A stretch of 64,000 nucleotides of DNA from Pseudomonadota bacterium (GCA_021792755.1 JAJYUA010000005.1:88388-152387); one strand, 5' to 3'. Shown: positions 18,510-27,778, counted from the stretch's first letter. Made by a program: numbers and translations. Notes: generated by a model not told the origin, from the letters alone.

Positions 18510-19244
18510 TCAGGACGGGGCCCGCTTCAGACTCAGCACGCCCCAGATCACCAGCGCCGCCGCGGCGAACACCCACCACTGGATGGCGTAGCCCCAGTTC
18601 TCCAGCGCCGGCATGCCCGCAAGACGCCAATCCCGCTCGTACCCATTGGGCTGTGCGGGATCGAGCAGCAGGATGCGCGGGTCCACCGGACGGCCCAAGG
18701 CGGCGCTGAGCTCGGCCACCGTGGGGAAGCTGGTCACCTTGGGCCACTGGTTGCCCCGAGGCGGAGGCGCGCGCCCGAACGATAGCCCCGGCGTCGGCAG
18801 GCGGCCCACCCGTCCGGTCACGCTCACCGGGCCGGTGCTGCCCAGCGACACCGCGGGCAGGCGGGCGCGATTTCCGGTGAACGGCACCCACCCCCGGTCG
18901 ATGAGCACGGTGTCGCCGTGGGGGCGGCGAAGCGGGGTGAGCACCTGGTATCCGTCCCGGCCGTCGTGGATGCTGTTGTCGAGCAGGAACTGATGCGCGC
19001 CGTCATAGCTCCCGGTGAGCATGACGCGCTGATAGAGGGGCACCTGCGTCAGCGGCACCCAGGCGAGCGCCACCACGTGGTCGGCGCCGCGCTGGAAGCG
19101 CTGGAACCCGACCTCGCGGGCATCGCCCAGCCGCCACTGCCAGCGCCCGAGGGCGATGAAGGCCGCCGCCAGCAAGAACATCAAGGCCGTCAGGGCGGCG
19201 GAAGGCGCGAACACCCGCCGCCCGAGTCTCAACCGAAAATCCAT
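18510..19244 (-). CDS. SURF1-family cytochrome oxidase assembly protein
   Basis: A 244-residue inner-membrane protein that helps insert heme A into subunit I. It has the SURF1 layout: a span near residues 12-32 (MFLLAAAFIALGRWQW), a periplasmic domain with LIDRGWVPF and NGYERDWRLAGMPALENWGYA, and a C-terminal span. The start is ATG 19244 (MDFRLRLGRR). A longer upstream reading would cross the divergent DUF2909 gene, whose ATG lies 30 bases away. Confidence 0.88.
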   Translation of the reverse strand: MDFRLRLGRRVFAPSAALTALMFLLAAAFIALGRWQWRLGDAREVGFQRFQRGADHVVALAWVPLTQVPLYQRVMLTGSYDGAHQFLLDNSIHDGRDGYQVLTPLRRPHGDTVLIDRGWVPFTGNRARLPAVSLGSTGPVSVTGRVGRLPTPGLSFGRAPPPRGNQWPKVTSFPTVAELSAALGRPVDPRILLLDPAQPNGYERDWRLAGMPALENWGYAIQWWVFAAAALVIWGVLSLKRAPS

Positions 19245-19274
19245 GCCGTTGATTCGACGCGGTACAATGAAGAA

Positions 19275-19499
19275 ATGCCACCCTTGTTCCGGCTGCTGGT
19301 CATCGTTGCGCTCGGCGCCATCATCGCGAGCCTCGGCTCGGCGCTGTTTCACCTCTCGCGCGGCACCGGCGAGGAGGACTCGCGCAAGATGGCTCGCGCC
19401 CTGACGATCCGCATCGCGCTGTCATTGGGACTGTTCGCGCTGCTGATGATCGCCTGGTACGCGGGGCTGATCACCCCGCAAACCGCCATACCGCACTGA
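19275..19499 (+). CDS. DUF2909-type twin-transmembrane small protein
   Basis: A 74-residue protein with two hydrophobic segments (residues about 6-26 and 46-65) joined by a short charged loop HLSRGTGEEDSRKMARALTIR. Such genes commonly sit, often reversed, between cox3 and the SURF1 gene in gammaproteobacteria, as here; the function is unknown. The start ATG 19275 follows GAAGAA. It is divergent from the SURF1 gene. Confidence 0.8.
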   Translation: MPPLFRLLVIVALGAIIASLGSALFHLSRGTGEEDSRKMARALTIRIALSLGLFALLMIAWYAGLITPQTAIPH

Positions 19500-19540
19500 T
19501 CGAATTTCTCGCGTGCCGTGCGCCCGATGAGCCGCGATGG

Positions 19541-19564
19541 CGCCGAGCGCCCGGGTGCTCGGCG
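19541..19564. terminator. Hairpin between convergent DUF2909 and cox3 genes
   Basis: CGCCGAGC and GCTCGGCG form a perfect 8-bp stem around an 8-base loop, 42 bases past the DUF2909 stop and about 100 bases past the cox3 stop. There is no clear U-tract; it may terminate both transcripts. Confidence 0.45.
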
Positions 19565-19663
19565 GGCCCGCGGGCACAAGACCCCGGGGGAGTGCCCCGA
19601 GACCCGCCTGTGCATCACAACGAGAGTCCCGGGAAACGGCCGGGCAACCCCGTACAGGAATCA

Positions 19664-20548
19664 TCAAAGCCAATAGACAAAAATAAACAGGCAGAGCCAC
19701 ACGACGTCGACGAAGTGCCAGTACCAGGCGACCGCCTCGAAGGCGAAGTGGCGCTCCGGCGTGAAATGCCCGCGCAGCACGCGCAGCCAGATGATCACCA
19801 GCATGATCGCCCCGATGGTCACATGCAGACCGTGGAAGCCGGTGAGCATGAAGAACGTCGTGCCGTAGATCCCGGTCGTCAGCTTGAGGTTCATGTGGGT
19901 ATAGGCCCCCATGTACTCGTGGGCCTGCAGCGCGACGAAGGTGAATCCCAGGAGGAACGTCAAGGCGAGGAACACCTTGAGCCGGCCGCGCTTGCCGCTG
20001 CGCAGCGCGTGATGAGCGATGGTGATGGTCAGGCCGCTCGTCAGCAGGATCAGGGTGTTGAGCGCCGCGATGCCCGTCGGGCTCATCGCCTCGAAGTGCG
20101 CACCGCCGAGGTGCCCCGGCCCGTTGGTCGGCCAGGTTGCCTCGTAACGCGGCCAAAGCAGGAAGTGCGCGAGCGCCTTGACGCCGTGGCCGCCCAGCCA
20201 CGGCACGACGAACATGCGCGCGTAGAACAGCGCGCCGAAAAAGGCGGCGAAGAACATCACCTCGGAGAAAATGAACCACATCATCGCCAGGCGGAACGAG
20301 CGGTCCACCCGCAGGTTGTAGATCCCCTTCTGGTTCTCGCCTATGACCGTGGAAAACCAGCCGATGAACAGGACGATCAGCAGCAGCGGCCCCGGCAGCA
20401 GCGACCATGCCGACGTCACCCCGTCGAGGAACAGCACCGCGCCCACCATCAGGCAAAACAGCGCCACCGCGGCGACGATCGGCCAGGGACTGCCGTGGGG
20501 AACGTAGTAGTTGCTGTCGGCTTGTGCGTGTGCGTGTGCGTCTGTCAT
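19664..20548 (-). CDS. ctaE: Cytochrome c oxidase subunit III
   Basis: Inner-membrane subunit of the aa3 oxidase. It has 294 residues, seven spans, and characteristic segments SPWPIVAAVALFCLMVG, FSEVMFFAAFFGALFYARMF and GFHGLHVTIGA. The N-terminus carries an alternating Ala-His stretch (DAHAHAQAD) from a GTGTGC-like repeat. The ATG at 20548 has AAAGG six bases upstream. It lies 34 bases downstream of the 50-codon ORF and follows cox1 in the same orientation. Confidence 0.95.
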   Translation of the reverse strand: MTDAHAHAQADSNYYVPHGSPWPIVAAVALFCLMVGAVLFLDGVTSAWSLLPGPLLLIVLFIGWFSTVIGENQKGIYNLRVDRSFRLAMMWFIFSEVMFFAAFFGALFYARMFVVPWLGGHGVKALAHFLLWPRYEATWPTNGPGHLGGAHFEAMSPTGIAALNTLILLTSGLTITIAHHALRSGKRGRLKVFLALTFLLGFTFVALQAHEYMGAYTHMNLKLTTGIYGTTFFMLTGFHGLHVTIGAIMLVIIWLRVLRGHFTPERHFAFEAVAWYWHFVDVVWLCLFIFVYWL

Positions 20549-20582
20549 AGGGTGCCTTTCGTGGCCGTGTTCGCCAGACCGA

Positions 20583-20735
20583 TCACCGGTGCATCCGGAT
20601 CAGCATGTAGATCATGTAGCCGAAATAGATCGCCAGCACGGTGAGCCAGACCACCCAGGTGGTGCGCCGGATTGCGCGGCGCTGCTCGGCGGAGATCCCC
20701 TGCGGCCTCTGCCGCGGGGAAGGTATCGAGCTCAT
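20583..20735 (-). CDS. 50-residue single-span membrane protein between cox1 and cox3
   Basis: ATG 20735 to TGA 20583. The basic N-terminal half (RQRPQGISAEQRRAIRRT) is followed by one hydrophobic helix TTWVVWLTVLAIYFGYMIYM and a short basic tail. It fits exactly between cox1 (12-base gap) and cox3 (34-base gap). In many proteobacteria this slot holds ctaG (Cox11, the CuB chaperone) with or without a small oxidase assembly peptide. Here only this peptide is present. A role in oxidase assembly is inferred from position, size and topology. Confidence 0.7.
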   Translation of the reverse strand: MSSIPSPRQRPQGISAEQRRAIRRTTWVVWLTVLAIYFGYMIYMLIRMHR

Positions 20736-20747
20736 GCGCGCGCTCTC

Positions 20748-22352
20748 TCAGTGCTCGGCGCCGTGGGCGAGCATCGCCTCCGACGGCGGCGTCTGCCAGG
20801 AGTGATACGGCGCCGGCGAGGGCAGCTCCCACTCCAGCCCGCGGGCGCCGTCCCAGGGCCTCGCCTCGGCCGGCTTGCCGGCACGGACACACCTCCAGAT
20901 GATGTATGGGAACAGCAGCTGCGAGGCGCCGAAGACGAATCCGCCGATGGAGGACACCATGTTCCAGTCGGTGAACTGAGGAGCGTAATCGGCGATGCGG
21001 CGCGGCATGCCGGCGAGGCCGAGGAAGTGCTGCGGGAAGAACAGCACGTTCACGGAGATGACCGACAGCCAGAAGTGCCATTTCGCAAGCCGCATGTCGT
21101 ACATCCGCCCGCTCCACTTCGGCAGCCAGTAGTAGATCGCCCCTATGATGGCGAACACCGCCCCCGGCACCAGCACGTAATGGAAGTGCGCAACCACGAA
21201 ATAGGTGCCGTGGTACTGGTAGTCGGCCGGCACCAGGGCGAGCATCAGTCCCGAGAAGCCCCCGATGGTGAACAGGAACAGGAACGCCACCGCGAACAGC
21301 ATCGGAGGCTCGAACGAGAGCGAGCCTCTCCACATGGTCGCCGTCCAGTTGAACACCTTCACACCCGTCGGCACCGCGATCAGCATGGTCGAGAGCATGA
21401 AGAACAGCTGCGCGGCCACCGGCATCCCCACCGTGAACATGTGGTGGCCCCAGACGATGAACGAGAGGAAGGCGATCGAGGCGGTGGCATACACCATGGC
21501 CTCGTAGCCGAACAGAGGCTTGCGTGAGAAGGTGGGGATGATCTCGGAGATCACCCCGAAGGCGGGCAGAATGAGGATGTAGACCTCCGGGTGGCCGAAG
21601 AACCAGAAAATGTGCATGAACATCACCGGACTGCCGCCGCCGGCGGCGTTGAAGAAGCTGGTGCCGAAGAAATGATCGGTGAGCAGCATGGTCACGGCGC
21701 CGGCCAGCACCGGCATGACCGCGATCAGCAGATACGCGGTGATCAGCCACGCCCACACGAACAGCGGCATGCGCAGCAGGCTCATCCCCGGAGCGCGCAG
21801 GTTCATGATGGTCACGACGATGTTGATCGCGCCCAGGATCGAGGAAATGCCGAGCAGGTGGATGGCGAACACCACCATCGGAAAGGAGGCGCCGAACTGC
21901 TCCATCAGCGGCGGATACATGGTCCAGCCGCCGGCCGGGGCTCCGCCCGGCACGAAGAACGAGCTCACGAGCAGCGTGCCGGCGAACGGCAGGATCCAGA
22001 AGCTCAGGTTGTTCAGGCGCGGCAGCGCCATGTCCGGGGCGCCGATCTGCATCGGGATCATCCAGTTGGCGAGCCCCACCCACGCCGGCATCACCGCGCC
22101 GAAGATCATCAGCAGCGCGTGCATGGTCACCAGGGAGTTGTACACCCCGGGGTCGAACAGCTCCATCCCGGACTTGAACAGCTGCGCCCGGATGGCCATG
22201 GCCGCCGCGCCGCCGAGGAAGAACATGACCCCGGCGAAGATCAGGTACATCGTGCCGATGTCCTTGTGGTTGGTGGCGAACACCCAGCGCCGCCAGCCGT
22301 GCGGCTTGTGCTCGTGATCTGCGTGGGCGGTGCTCTCGTACGGCTGGTCCAT
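20748..22352 (-). CDS. ctaD: Cytochrome c oxidase subunit I
   Basis: Catalytic subunit carrying heme a and the heme a3-CuB centre. It has 534 residues and about twelve spans. The metal-ligand block is VWGHHMFTVGMPV, the conserved HPEVYILILPAFG (covalent His-Tyr pair) is present, and ATNHKDIGTMY lies near the N-terminus. The start chosen is ATG 22352 with GAGAGG upstream; an upstream in-frame reading adds 19 residues of non-conserved sequence. cox2 ends 59 bases before it. Confidence 0.96.
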   Translation of the reverse strand: MDQPYESTAHADHEHKPHGWRRWVFATNHKDIGTMYLIFAGVMFFLGGAAAMAIRAQLFKSGMELFDPGVYNSLVTMHALLMIFGAVMPAWVGLANWMIPMQIGAPDMALPRLNNLSFWILPFAGTLLVSSFFVPGGAPAGGWTMYPPLMEQFGASFPMVVFAIHLLGISSILGAINIVVTIMNLRAPGMSLLRMPLFVWAWLITAYLLIAVMPVLAGAVTMLLTDHFFGTSFFNAAGGGSPVMFMHIFWFFGHPEVYILILPAFGVISEIIPTFSRKPLFGYEAMVYATASIAFLSFIVWGHHMFTVGMPVAAQLFFMLSTMLIAVPTGVKVFNWTATMWRGSLSFEPPMLFAVAFLFLFTIGGFSGLMLALVPADYQYHGTYFVVAHFHYVLVPGAVFAIIGAIYYWLPKWSGRMYDMRLAKWHFWLSVISVNVLFFPQHFLGLAGMPRRIADYAPQFTDWNMVSSIGGFVFGASQLLFPYIIWRCVRAGKPAEARPWDGARGLEWELPSPAPYHSWQTPPSEAMLAHGAEH

Positions 22353-22411
22353 GGGACGACCTCTCGCGGAGTGTTGGGCTTTGACGGCTGTGGAACTTCG
22401 GGCAATCAACC

Positions 22412-23413
22412 TCAGGTGCTGACCGCGGCCGACGTCGATGCCGGCGCGCGCGCCGACGCCTCCTTCTCGGCGGCCTCCTTCCGCTTCAGCCAGGCCCGGA
22501 AGGCGGCCGGGGTCACGGCCCGGACGACGATCGGCATGAAGGCGTGGTCACGCCCGCAGAGCTCGGTGCACTGGCCGCGGTACACCCCCGTCTTGGAGGG
22601 GTTGATGATGAAGGATGCCTGATTGATGAAGCCGGGGATGGCGTCCTTCTTCACCCCGAGGTCCGGCACCCACCAGGAGTGAACCACGTCGACCGAGGTG
22701 ATGAGCAGGCGGATCTTCTCGCCGACCGGCACCACCAGCTGATGATCGACGTTGAGCAGGTAGTCCGGCACGCGGTCGACATCGATGCCCGAATCGAGCA
22801 TGCGGGCGGCATCGCTGCTCATCGACAGCTTGGAGATGACGCTCACGTTGGTACCGACGTATTTGTACTGCCAGCCCCATTGGAAGCCGTTGACGCGGAT
22901 GCTCAGCCGGGAATTGGTGTCGTTGTTGATCCTCACCAGCAGCCTCGCCGCCGGTATCGCCATCCCGACGAGGATCAGCACCGGGATCGCCGTCCAGACG
23001 ACCTCCACCTTGGTGTTGTGCAACAAGGTCACGTCGGGCACCGCGCCGCGCGACTTGCGGTGGAAGATGAGCGACCAGATCATCACTCCAAACACCACCA
23101 CACCGATGCAGACGCAGACCCAGAACGCCATCATGTGCAGGGCGTAGATGCGGGTGCTGACGTTGGTGACCCCGCGCGGCAGGTTGATCCGCCCCCAGTC
23201 CGAGGCGGCTGCCGGCAGCGCGCCGGCCGCGGCGGCGCCGATCGAGGCGATGCCGGCCAGTTTCCCGAGGCCTGCTCGATTGCCCGGCCGTTTCCCGAGG
23301 CCCTGCGCGGCGCAGTCGCAGAGGCGGGCCTCAGAGTCCTCCCGGGCCTCGTCCCCGCGGTCGCGGGGGCCGCGCCTGCGCGCGTCATGACTCTCACCCG
23401 GAAATTTATTCAT
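22412..23413 (-). CDS. ctaC: Cytochrome c oxidase subunit II
   Basis: CuA-bearing subunit receiving electrons from cytochrome c. It has 333 residues: a signal-like segment around 50-70, two spans (about 92-115 and 135-160), then the periplasmic cupredoxin domain. CuA ligands are HSWWVPDLGVKKDA and GQCTELCGRDHAFMPI. No C-terminal cytochrome c domain is present, so it is aa3- rather than caa3-type. The first 50 residues (ATG 23413, GGGGG upstream) are hydrophilic and contain a short duplication, GLGKRPGN then GLGKLAG, so a later start is possible. Confidence 0.93.
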   Translation of the reverse strand: MNKFPGESHDARRRGPRDRGDEAREDSEARLCDCAAQGLGKRPGNRAGLGKLAGIASIGAAAAGALPAAASDWGRINLPRGVTNVSTRIYALHMMAFWVCVCIGVVVFGVMIWSLIFHRKSRGAVPDVTLLHNTKVEVVWTAIPVLILVGMAIPAARLLVRINNDTNSRLSIRVNGFQWGWQYKYVGTNVSVISKLSMSSDAARMLDSGIDVDRVPDYLLNVDHQLVVPVGEKIRLLITSVDVVHSWWVPDLGVKKDAIPGFINQASFIINPSKTGVYRGQCTELCGRDHAFMPIVVRAVTPAAFRAWLKRKEAAEKEASARAPASTSAAVST

Positions 23414-23497
23414 CGTTGTCTAGCCCCCGACGCGCCGCCCGCGCTATTGCAGGCGGCGCGTGAACCGGTACCCGAACTCGAACCTGCTCAGACTCCG

Positions 23498-23980
23498 TCA
23501 GCGGCCCACGGCGAGCGGCGGCGACTCGTTCATGCGGCCGATCAGGCGCCTCAGCCGCAGCGCCAGTCCGCGCCGCTCTTCCTCCGTCAGAAAGCCGCCC
23601 ACTTCGCACCGGCGGCCGCGAGACTCTATGGTCAGCCGGCTCGGATGCAGCCTCGATGCCGGACAGCTCAACTTGACCTGCGCCCAGTGCCGCTGGAATA
23701 CGACCTGGCGGCTGCTCGAGCGGTCGCGCGACTCGACACTGACGTCGGCGTCGGTGATGGTGAGGGTCTGGGTCGTGTGGCGTCGCGCGAGGCTCTCGTG
23801 CAGCGCCCAGCCGAGAAGGATCATCTCGAGGCCGGCGGCGGGCAGGACGGGCCACAGGCCGAAAAGGGCGAACACCGCGCCGATGCCGAGGGACAGCGCG
23901 CAAGCGCTCGAAAAGAACACCAGAGCGCCGCGCACGCTCAGCGAGCAATTCGGGCAGATGACGATGCGCAATAACGGCAT
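23498..23980 (-). CDS. DUF2244 membrane protein
   Basis: 160 residues from ATG 23980; a GTG at 24076 would add 32 Arg/Gly-rich residues. It begins with the family pattern CPNCSLSVRGALVFF and has two adjacent hydrophobic segments (about residues 14-55) and a cytosolic C-terminal domain with RDRSSSRQVVFQRHWAQVKL. DUF2244 genes often sit next to cox2 in proteobacteria, as here (84 bases upstream of cox2, same strand). The function is unknown; a link to oxidase biogenesis is inferred from context. Confidence 0.75.
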   Translation of the reverse strand: MPLLRIVICPNCSLSVRGALVFFSSACALSLGIGAVFALFGLWPVLPAAGLEMILLGWALHESLARRHTTQTLTITDADVSVESRDRSSSRQVVFQRHWAQVKLSCPASRLHPSRLTIESRGRRCEVGGFLTEEERRGLALRLRRLIGRMNESPPLAVGR

Positions 23981-24217
23981 GTCGCAGCCGAAACCGGCCT
24001 CAAGTCGCCTCGGGATGCGGCTCTCGGGCCGCCATCCCACACTCTCCCCCGGCAGTTTCCACTGTACCGGCGGCACTCTCCGTTCAGCCAGATCGAGCGT
24101 CCGCGCGCCGGTGTCCCAAGATGACGGATGTCATGGTATTGCGCCCAGCGTGACGATTGCAAGACCGGGTGGGGCTCGGTCTGGGCGATGAAGGACCCTC
24201 CGGAGCCCCGAGAGACC

Positions 24218-24898
24218 CTAGAGGCTTTCCAGCGTGGCCGCAGCCTCGCCGAGATCGGGCGAGGCGCCGCCGGGGTCGAGCGAAGGGATACGCGCCAACG
24301 GCTCCCCGAGGCGGTCGGCCAGCGAGACGAGGTTTTCGGCGGCACGTTCCATCGCCGGATCGATGCCGTTCGCCACCCATCCGGCGAAGCTCGCGCCCTT
24401 CGCGCGGATGGACTCGTACGTGAGAAAGGCGTGGTTGAGGCAGCCCAATCGCAGCCCCACCACGAGGATCACCGGCAGTCGAAGGGCAAGCGCCAGGTCG
24501 GCCATGGCGACGCGCCCGGTGATGGGCGCGAGCCATCCGCCCGCCCCCTCCACCACGACGCAATCGGCACGCCCGGCGAGCACATCGAAACACCTGCGGA
24601 TCACGGCAAGCTCGATGACCGCAGCGCACTCCTGTGCGGCAATGTGGGGGGAAACGGGCGGGCGGAAGCAATAGGGGTTCACCGTCTCGTAGGGTGCCGG
24701 CACGTTGGCGGCCGCCATCAATGCCAGCGCATCGGCGCTCCTGAAGCCCTCGGCAGTCGGCTCCGCCCCCGAGGCCACGGGCTTCATGACGGCCACTCGC
24801 CGCCCGCGGGCGGCGAACGCGCGAGCCAATGCCGCGGCCACCACCGTCTTGCCGACCCCGGTGTCCGTGCCGGTGACGAAAAATCTTTTCGGCCTCAT
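24218..24898 (-). CDS. bioD: Dethiobiotin synthetase
   Basis: ATP-dependent carboxylation of DAPA to dethiobiotin, the penultimate step of biotin synthesis. It has 226 residues with P-loop GTDTGVGKT at 10-18, the MKPVASGAEP substrate loop, and VVEGAGGWLAPI. It is the last gene of the operon; its ATG overlaps the bioC stop by 4 bases. Confidence 0.95.
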   Translation of the reverse strand: MRPKRFFVTGTDTGVGKTVVAAALARAFAARGRRVAVMKPVASGAEPTAEGFRSADALALMAAANVPAPYETVNPYCFRPPVSPHIAAQECAAVIELAVIRRCFDVLAGRADCVVVEGAGGWLAPITGRVAMADLALALRLPVILVVGLRLGCLNHAFLTYESIRAKGASFAGWVANGIDPAMERAAENLVSLADRLGEPLARIPSLDPGGASPDLGEAAATLESL

Positions 24899-25827
24899 GT
24901 ACGCTCCCGCCGGCGGATCCGTGAGGGTGGAATGTGCACTTCGGTTGGGGAAGTGTCATTGGCCGCCGCGGGCGGCAGGGCCCCCGGCTCTCGCGTCCTG
25001 CGCGGGCGCTCCTCGCCATCGCGGCTCGCCCAGGCGGCCCCGTAGATCACCTCGTAGGTCGCCGGAAGCCGCCCGTCACGGCGGTGCGCTTCATAGCGCT
25101 CAGTCATGCGCTGCAGGCGCCCCTTCCCCGTGAGTGCACGCCACCTGCCCGCGGTCATGTTGCGCGCGCCGATCGACTTCAGGTCCCGCATCAGCGAGCG
25201 CGCGTCGGCATAGGTGACCGTCAACCGCTCGACATCCAACACCGGCTCCGTGAAGCCGGCGCGCACCAGGGCATCGCCCACATCGTGCATGTCCAGGAAG
25301 CGGTTGACGTGGGTGCTCGCATCGTCCTCGCCCCAGGCGCTGCGCAGCTCCTTCAGCGTATCGGGGCCGAAGGTGCTGAAGGCGAAGAATCCCTGGGGCT
25401 TGAGCACGCGGCGCACCTCCGCCAGGGCGCTGTCCGGCGGATCGCACCACTGCAGCATCAGGTTGCTGAAAACCACATCGGCGCTCTCGGCGGAAAGCGG
25501 CAATCGGGCGGCATCGGCGCAGACCCGGTCGAACCGCCGCAGCCATCCCTGGTGGCGCGCCGCCTGACGGAGCATGCCGGGCGCCAGATCCAGGGCAATG
25601 ACCCGGGAGCGGCGGTAACGGCGCTTGAGGCGGCCGGAGAGCCTGCCCGTCCCGGCGCCGAGGTCCAGGATCAGCGCGGGCCTGAAATCAAAAGCCTCCA
25701 GACGCTCGAGCAGCTCCTCGCCCACTCTCGCCTGCAGCACCGCCGCGGCTTCGTACGTGGTGCCGGCCCGATCGAATGCGGCCTGCACGCCGCGCCGGTC
25801 AAGCCGGAAGGGGTCGTGCACGCTCAT
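24895..25827 (-). CDS. bioC: Malonyl-ACP O-methyltransferase
   Basis: SAM-dependent methylation of malonyl-ACP that starts pimelate-moiety synthesis. It has 310 residues. Motif I is LDLGAGTGRLSGRL (about 54-67), followed by DLAPGML, FSNLMLQWCDPPDSAL and FSTFGPDTLKELRSAW, all typical of BioC. The C-terminal 45 residues after VIYGAAWA are Arg/Pro-rich and longer than in E. coli. ATGA overlaps link it to bioH (5') and bioD (3'). Confidence 0.94.
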   Translation of the reverse strand: MSVHDPFRLDRRGVQAAFDRAGTTYEAAAVLQARVGEELLERLEAFDFRPALILDLGAGTGRLSGRLKRRYRRSRVIALDLAPGMLRQAARHQGWLRRFDRVCADAARLPLSAESADVVFSNLMLQWCDPPDSALAEVRRVLKPQGFFAFSTFGPDTLKELRSAWGEDDASTHVNRFLDMHDVGDALVRAGFTEPVLDVERLTVTYADARSLMRDLKSIGARNMTAGRWRALTGKGRLQRMTERYEAHRRDGRLPATYEVIYGAAWASRDGEERPRRTREPGALPPAAANDTSPTEVHIPPSRIRRRERT

Positions 25828-26609
25828 GATTCAAGGAATTCGGTCATCAGGGCGGCGGCCTCGCGTGCATGCGACAGGAAGGGCGCGTGAGCCGCGCGTC
25901 TGATTTCCACGTAGCGTGCCCGAGGCATGGCCTGCGCCAGCGCCCGCGATGCCGCGGGCAGAAGCACTCGGTCGTATTGTCCGGCAACCACCAGCGCGGG
26001 GATGTCAATGTCGCCCATCACCGCCCGCAGGTCTGTCTCGCGCAAAATGTCGAGGCCGGCCGCCAGCGCCTCCGGCCGAGCCCCCCCATGCGCAAAGAGT
26101 GCCGCGCGCAGCTGCGCGAGCACCCTCTCTCCCGAAGCGCTGCCGCGCACCTGCAGCTCGAGAAAATCGCTCACGGTACGCCGGTAATCGCTCCTCAGAC
26201 CCTGCGCAAGGCGTTCCAGCCGGTCCGCGGGCGCTCCGTACGGCCAATCGGGCGCCGAGGTGAAGCGCGGTGTCGCCGCGAAGAGAACCAGACGCTCGAG
26301 CGACTGCGGCCGCGCCGACGCCCACTGCAACGCCAACTCCGCGCCGAGCGACCAGCCCAGCAGCGCATAGGGTTTGTGTCCGAGCAGGGGCGCCACGGCG
26401 GCGCTGATGCACTGCACTTGCCGGCGCGCCGTCGCGTGCGCCGGCTGCCAGGGGCTGTGTCCGTGTCCGGGCAGGTCAACGGCGATGAGCCGCAGTCGAC
26501 CCCCAAGCGCCTGCGCGAGCGGGTCCCAGACACGCACGTTCAGACCCCAGCCGTGCAGCAGCACCAGCGCGGGTCCTTCCCCGCCGGTCTCGACATACAA
26601 CCCGGTCAT
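25824..26609 (-). CDS. bioH: Pimeloyl-ACP methyl ester carboxylesterase
   Basis: Alpha/beta hydrolase that cleaves the methyl ester to release pimeloyl-ACP. It has 261 residues with an oxyanion HGWG, nucleophile elbow GWSLG, acid Asp in VAGQYDRVLL and His in AAHAPFLS. The ATG at 26609 overlaps the bioF TGA (ATGA), which decides against the GTG at 26618. Its place between bioF and bioC confirms the BioC/BioH route. Confidence 0.93.
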   Translation of the reverse strand: MTGLYVETGGEGPALVLLHGWGLNVRVWDPLAQALGGRLRLIAVDLPGHGHSPWQPAHATARRQVQCISAAVAPLLGHKPYALLGWSLGAELALQWASARPQSLERLVLFAATPRFTSAPDWPYGAPADRLERLAQGLRSDYRRTVSDFLELQVRGSASGERVLAQLRAALFAHGGARPEALAAGLDILRETDLRAVMGDIDIPALVVAGQYDRVLLPAASRALAQAMPRARYVEIRRAAHAPFLSHAREAAALMTEFLES

Positions 26610-27778
26610 CGCGCGCACACCCGGCTCAGCGCCTCGACCAGCGCATCGACCTGATCCTCTCGATGCGCTGCGGTCAGCGTCACCCGCAGCCGCTCGCGCC
26701 CCTCGGGCACCGTGGGCGCGCGGATCGCCACCACCCAGAAGCCGGCCGCGCGAAGCGCCTGCTGGGCCCGCAGCGCCGCGCCCGCGCTGCCCAGGGGAAT
26801 CGGTTGAATGGGCGTCGCCGAATCGGCGAGCGCAACGCCGGCCTGGCCGGCCGCCGCGCGAAACCGCCGGGCCAGCTCGAGGGCCCGTTCGCGCCGCCAG
26901 CGCTCCCGCTGCGCGATCCGCAGCGCCTCGCGCGTGGCGGCGGCCACCGGCTGCGGCAGCGCCGTCGTGTACATGTAGGAGCGGGCCTTCTGCAGCAGCA
27001 GCTCGATGAGCGCCGAGGGGCCGGCGACAAAGGCGCCGAACGAGCCGAATGCCTTGCCCAGGGTGCCGACCAGCGCCGGCACGTCCTCGGCCGTCAGGCC
27101 CGCCGATTCCAACACGCCGCGACCGTTCGGCCCCATCACCCCGATGCCGTGGGCATCATCCACGACCAGCCATGCCCCGTGCGCGCGGGCGGCCTGCGCG
27201 AGCTCCGCAAGCGGCGCGACATCCCCGTCCATGCTGAACACACCGTCGGTGGCCAACACAGCGGTGCGCCGGGAGCCGTCCGCGAGCATGCGCCGTGCCG
27301 CGCCGGCATCGCAATGCGCATAACGGCGCAAGCGCGCCCCCGAGAGCAGGCCGCCGTCGATGAGCGAAGCGTGGCTCAGGCGATCGAGCAGCGCGGCCTC
27401 GCCCCGGTCCGCCAGCGCGCTCATGACCCCAAGGTTCGCCATGTAACCGGTGCAGAAGAGCAGTGCGCGCTCGCGGCCCGTGAACGCCGCGAGTTCCTCC
27501 TCGAGCGCCGCGTGCTCGGCCCCGTGGCCGCTCACCAGGTGCGAGGCGCCGCTGCCCGAGCCGCAGCGCGAGGCGCACTCGGCCATGGCCGCCGCCAGGG
27601 CGGGATGGGCGGCAAGGCCGAGGTAGTCGTTGCTGCTGAAATCGACGAGCCGCCGGCCCTCGACGATCACCTCGGCGCGGTTGCCGCGCTCCGGGAAGCT
27701 CTGGACGGTGTGGCGCAGGCGGCGAAGATTTCGGTGCTCGAGCCGCTCGAGCAGCTGCTCAAGGGGCTGTCTCTGCAT
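26606..27778 (-). CDS. bioF: 8-amino-7-oxononanoate synthase
   Basis: PLP-dependent condensation of pimeloyl-ACP with alanine. The product is about 390 residues from ATG 27778; ATG 27838 would add 20 residues and overlap bioB by 80 bases instead of 20. Fold-type I features are [14 protein letters not shown], the [10 protein letters not shown] block and [12 protein letters not shown] with the PLP lysine. Neither ATG has a strong ribosome site; coupling to bioB is likely. Confidence 0.93.
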   Translation of the reverse strand: MQRQPLEQLLERLEHRNLRRLRHTVQSFPERGNRAEVIVEGRRLVDFSSNDYLGLAAHPALAAAMAECASRCGSGSGASHLVSGHGAEHAALEEELAAFTGRERALLFCTGYMANLGVMSALADRGEAALLDRLSHASLIDGGLLSGARLRRYAHCDAGAARRMLADGSRRTAVLATDGVFSMDGDVAPLAELAQAARAHGAWLVVDDAHGIGVMGPNGRGVLESAGLTAEDVPALVGTLGKAFGSFGAFVAGPSALIELLLQKARSYMYTTALPQPVAAATREALRIAQRERWRRERALELARRFRAAAGQAGVALADSATPIQPIPLGSAGAALRAQQALRAAGFWVVAIRAPTVPEGRERLRVTLTAAHREDQVDALVEALSRVCAR

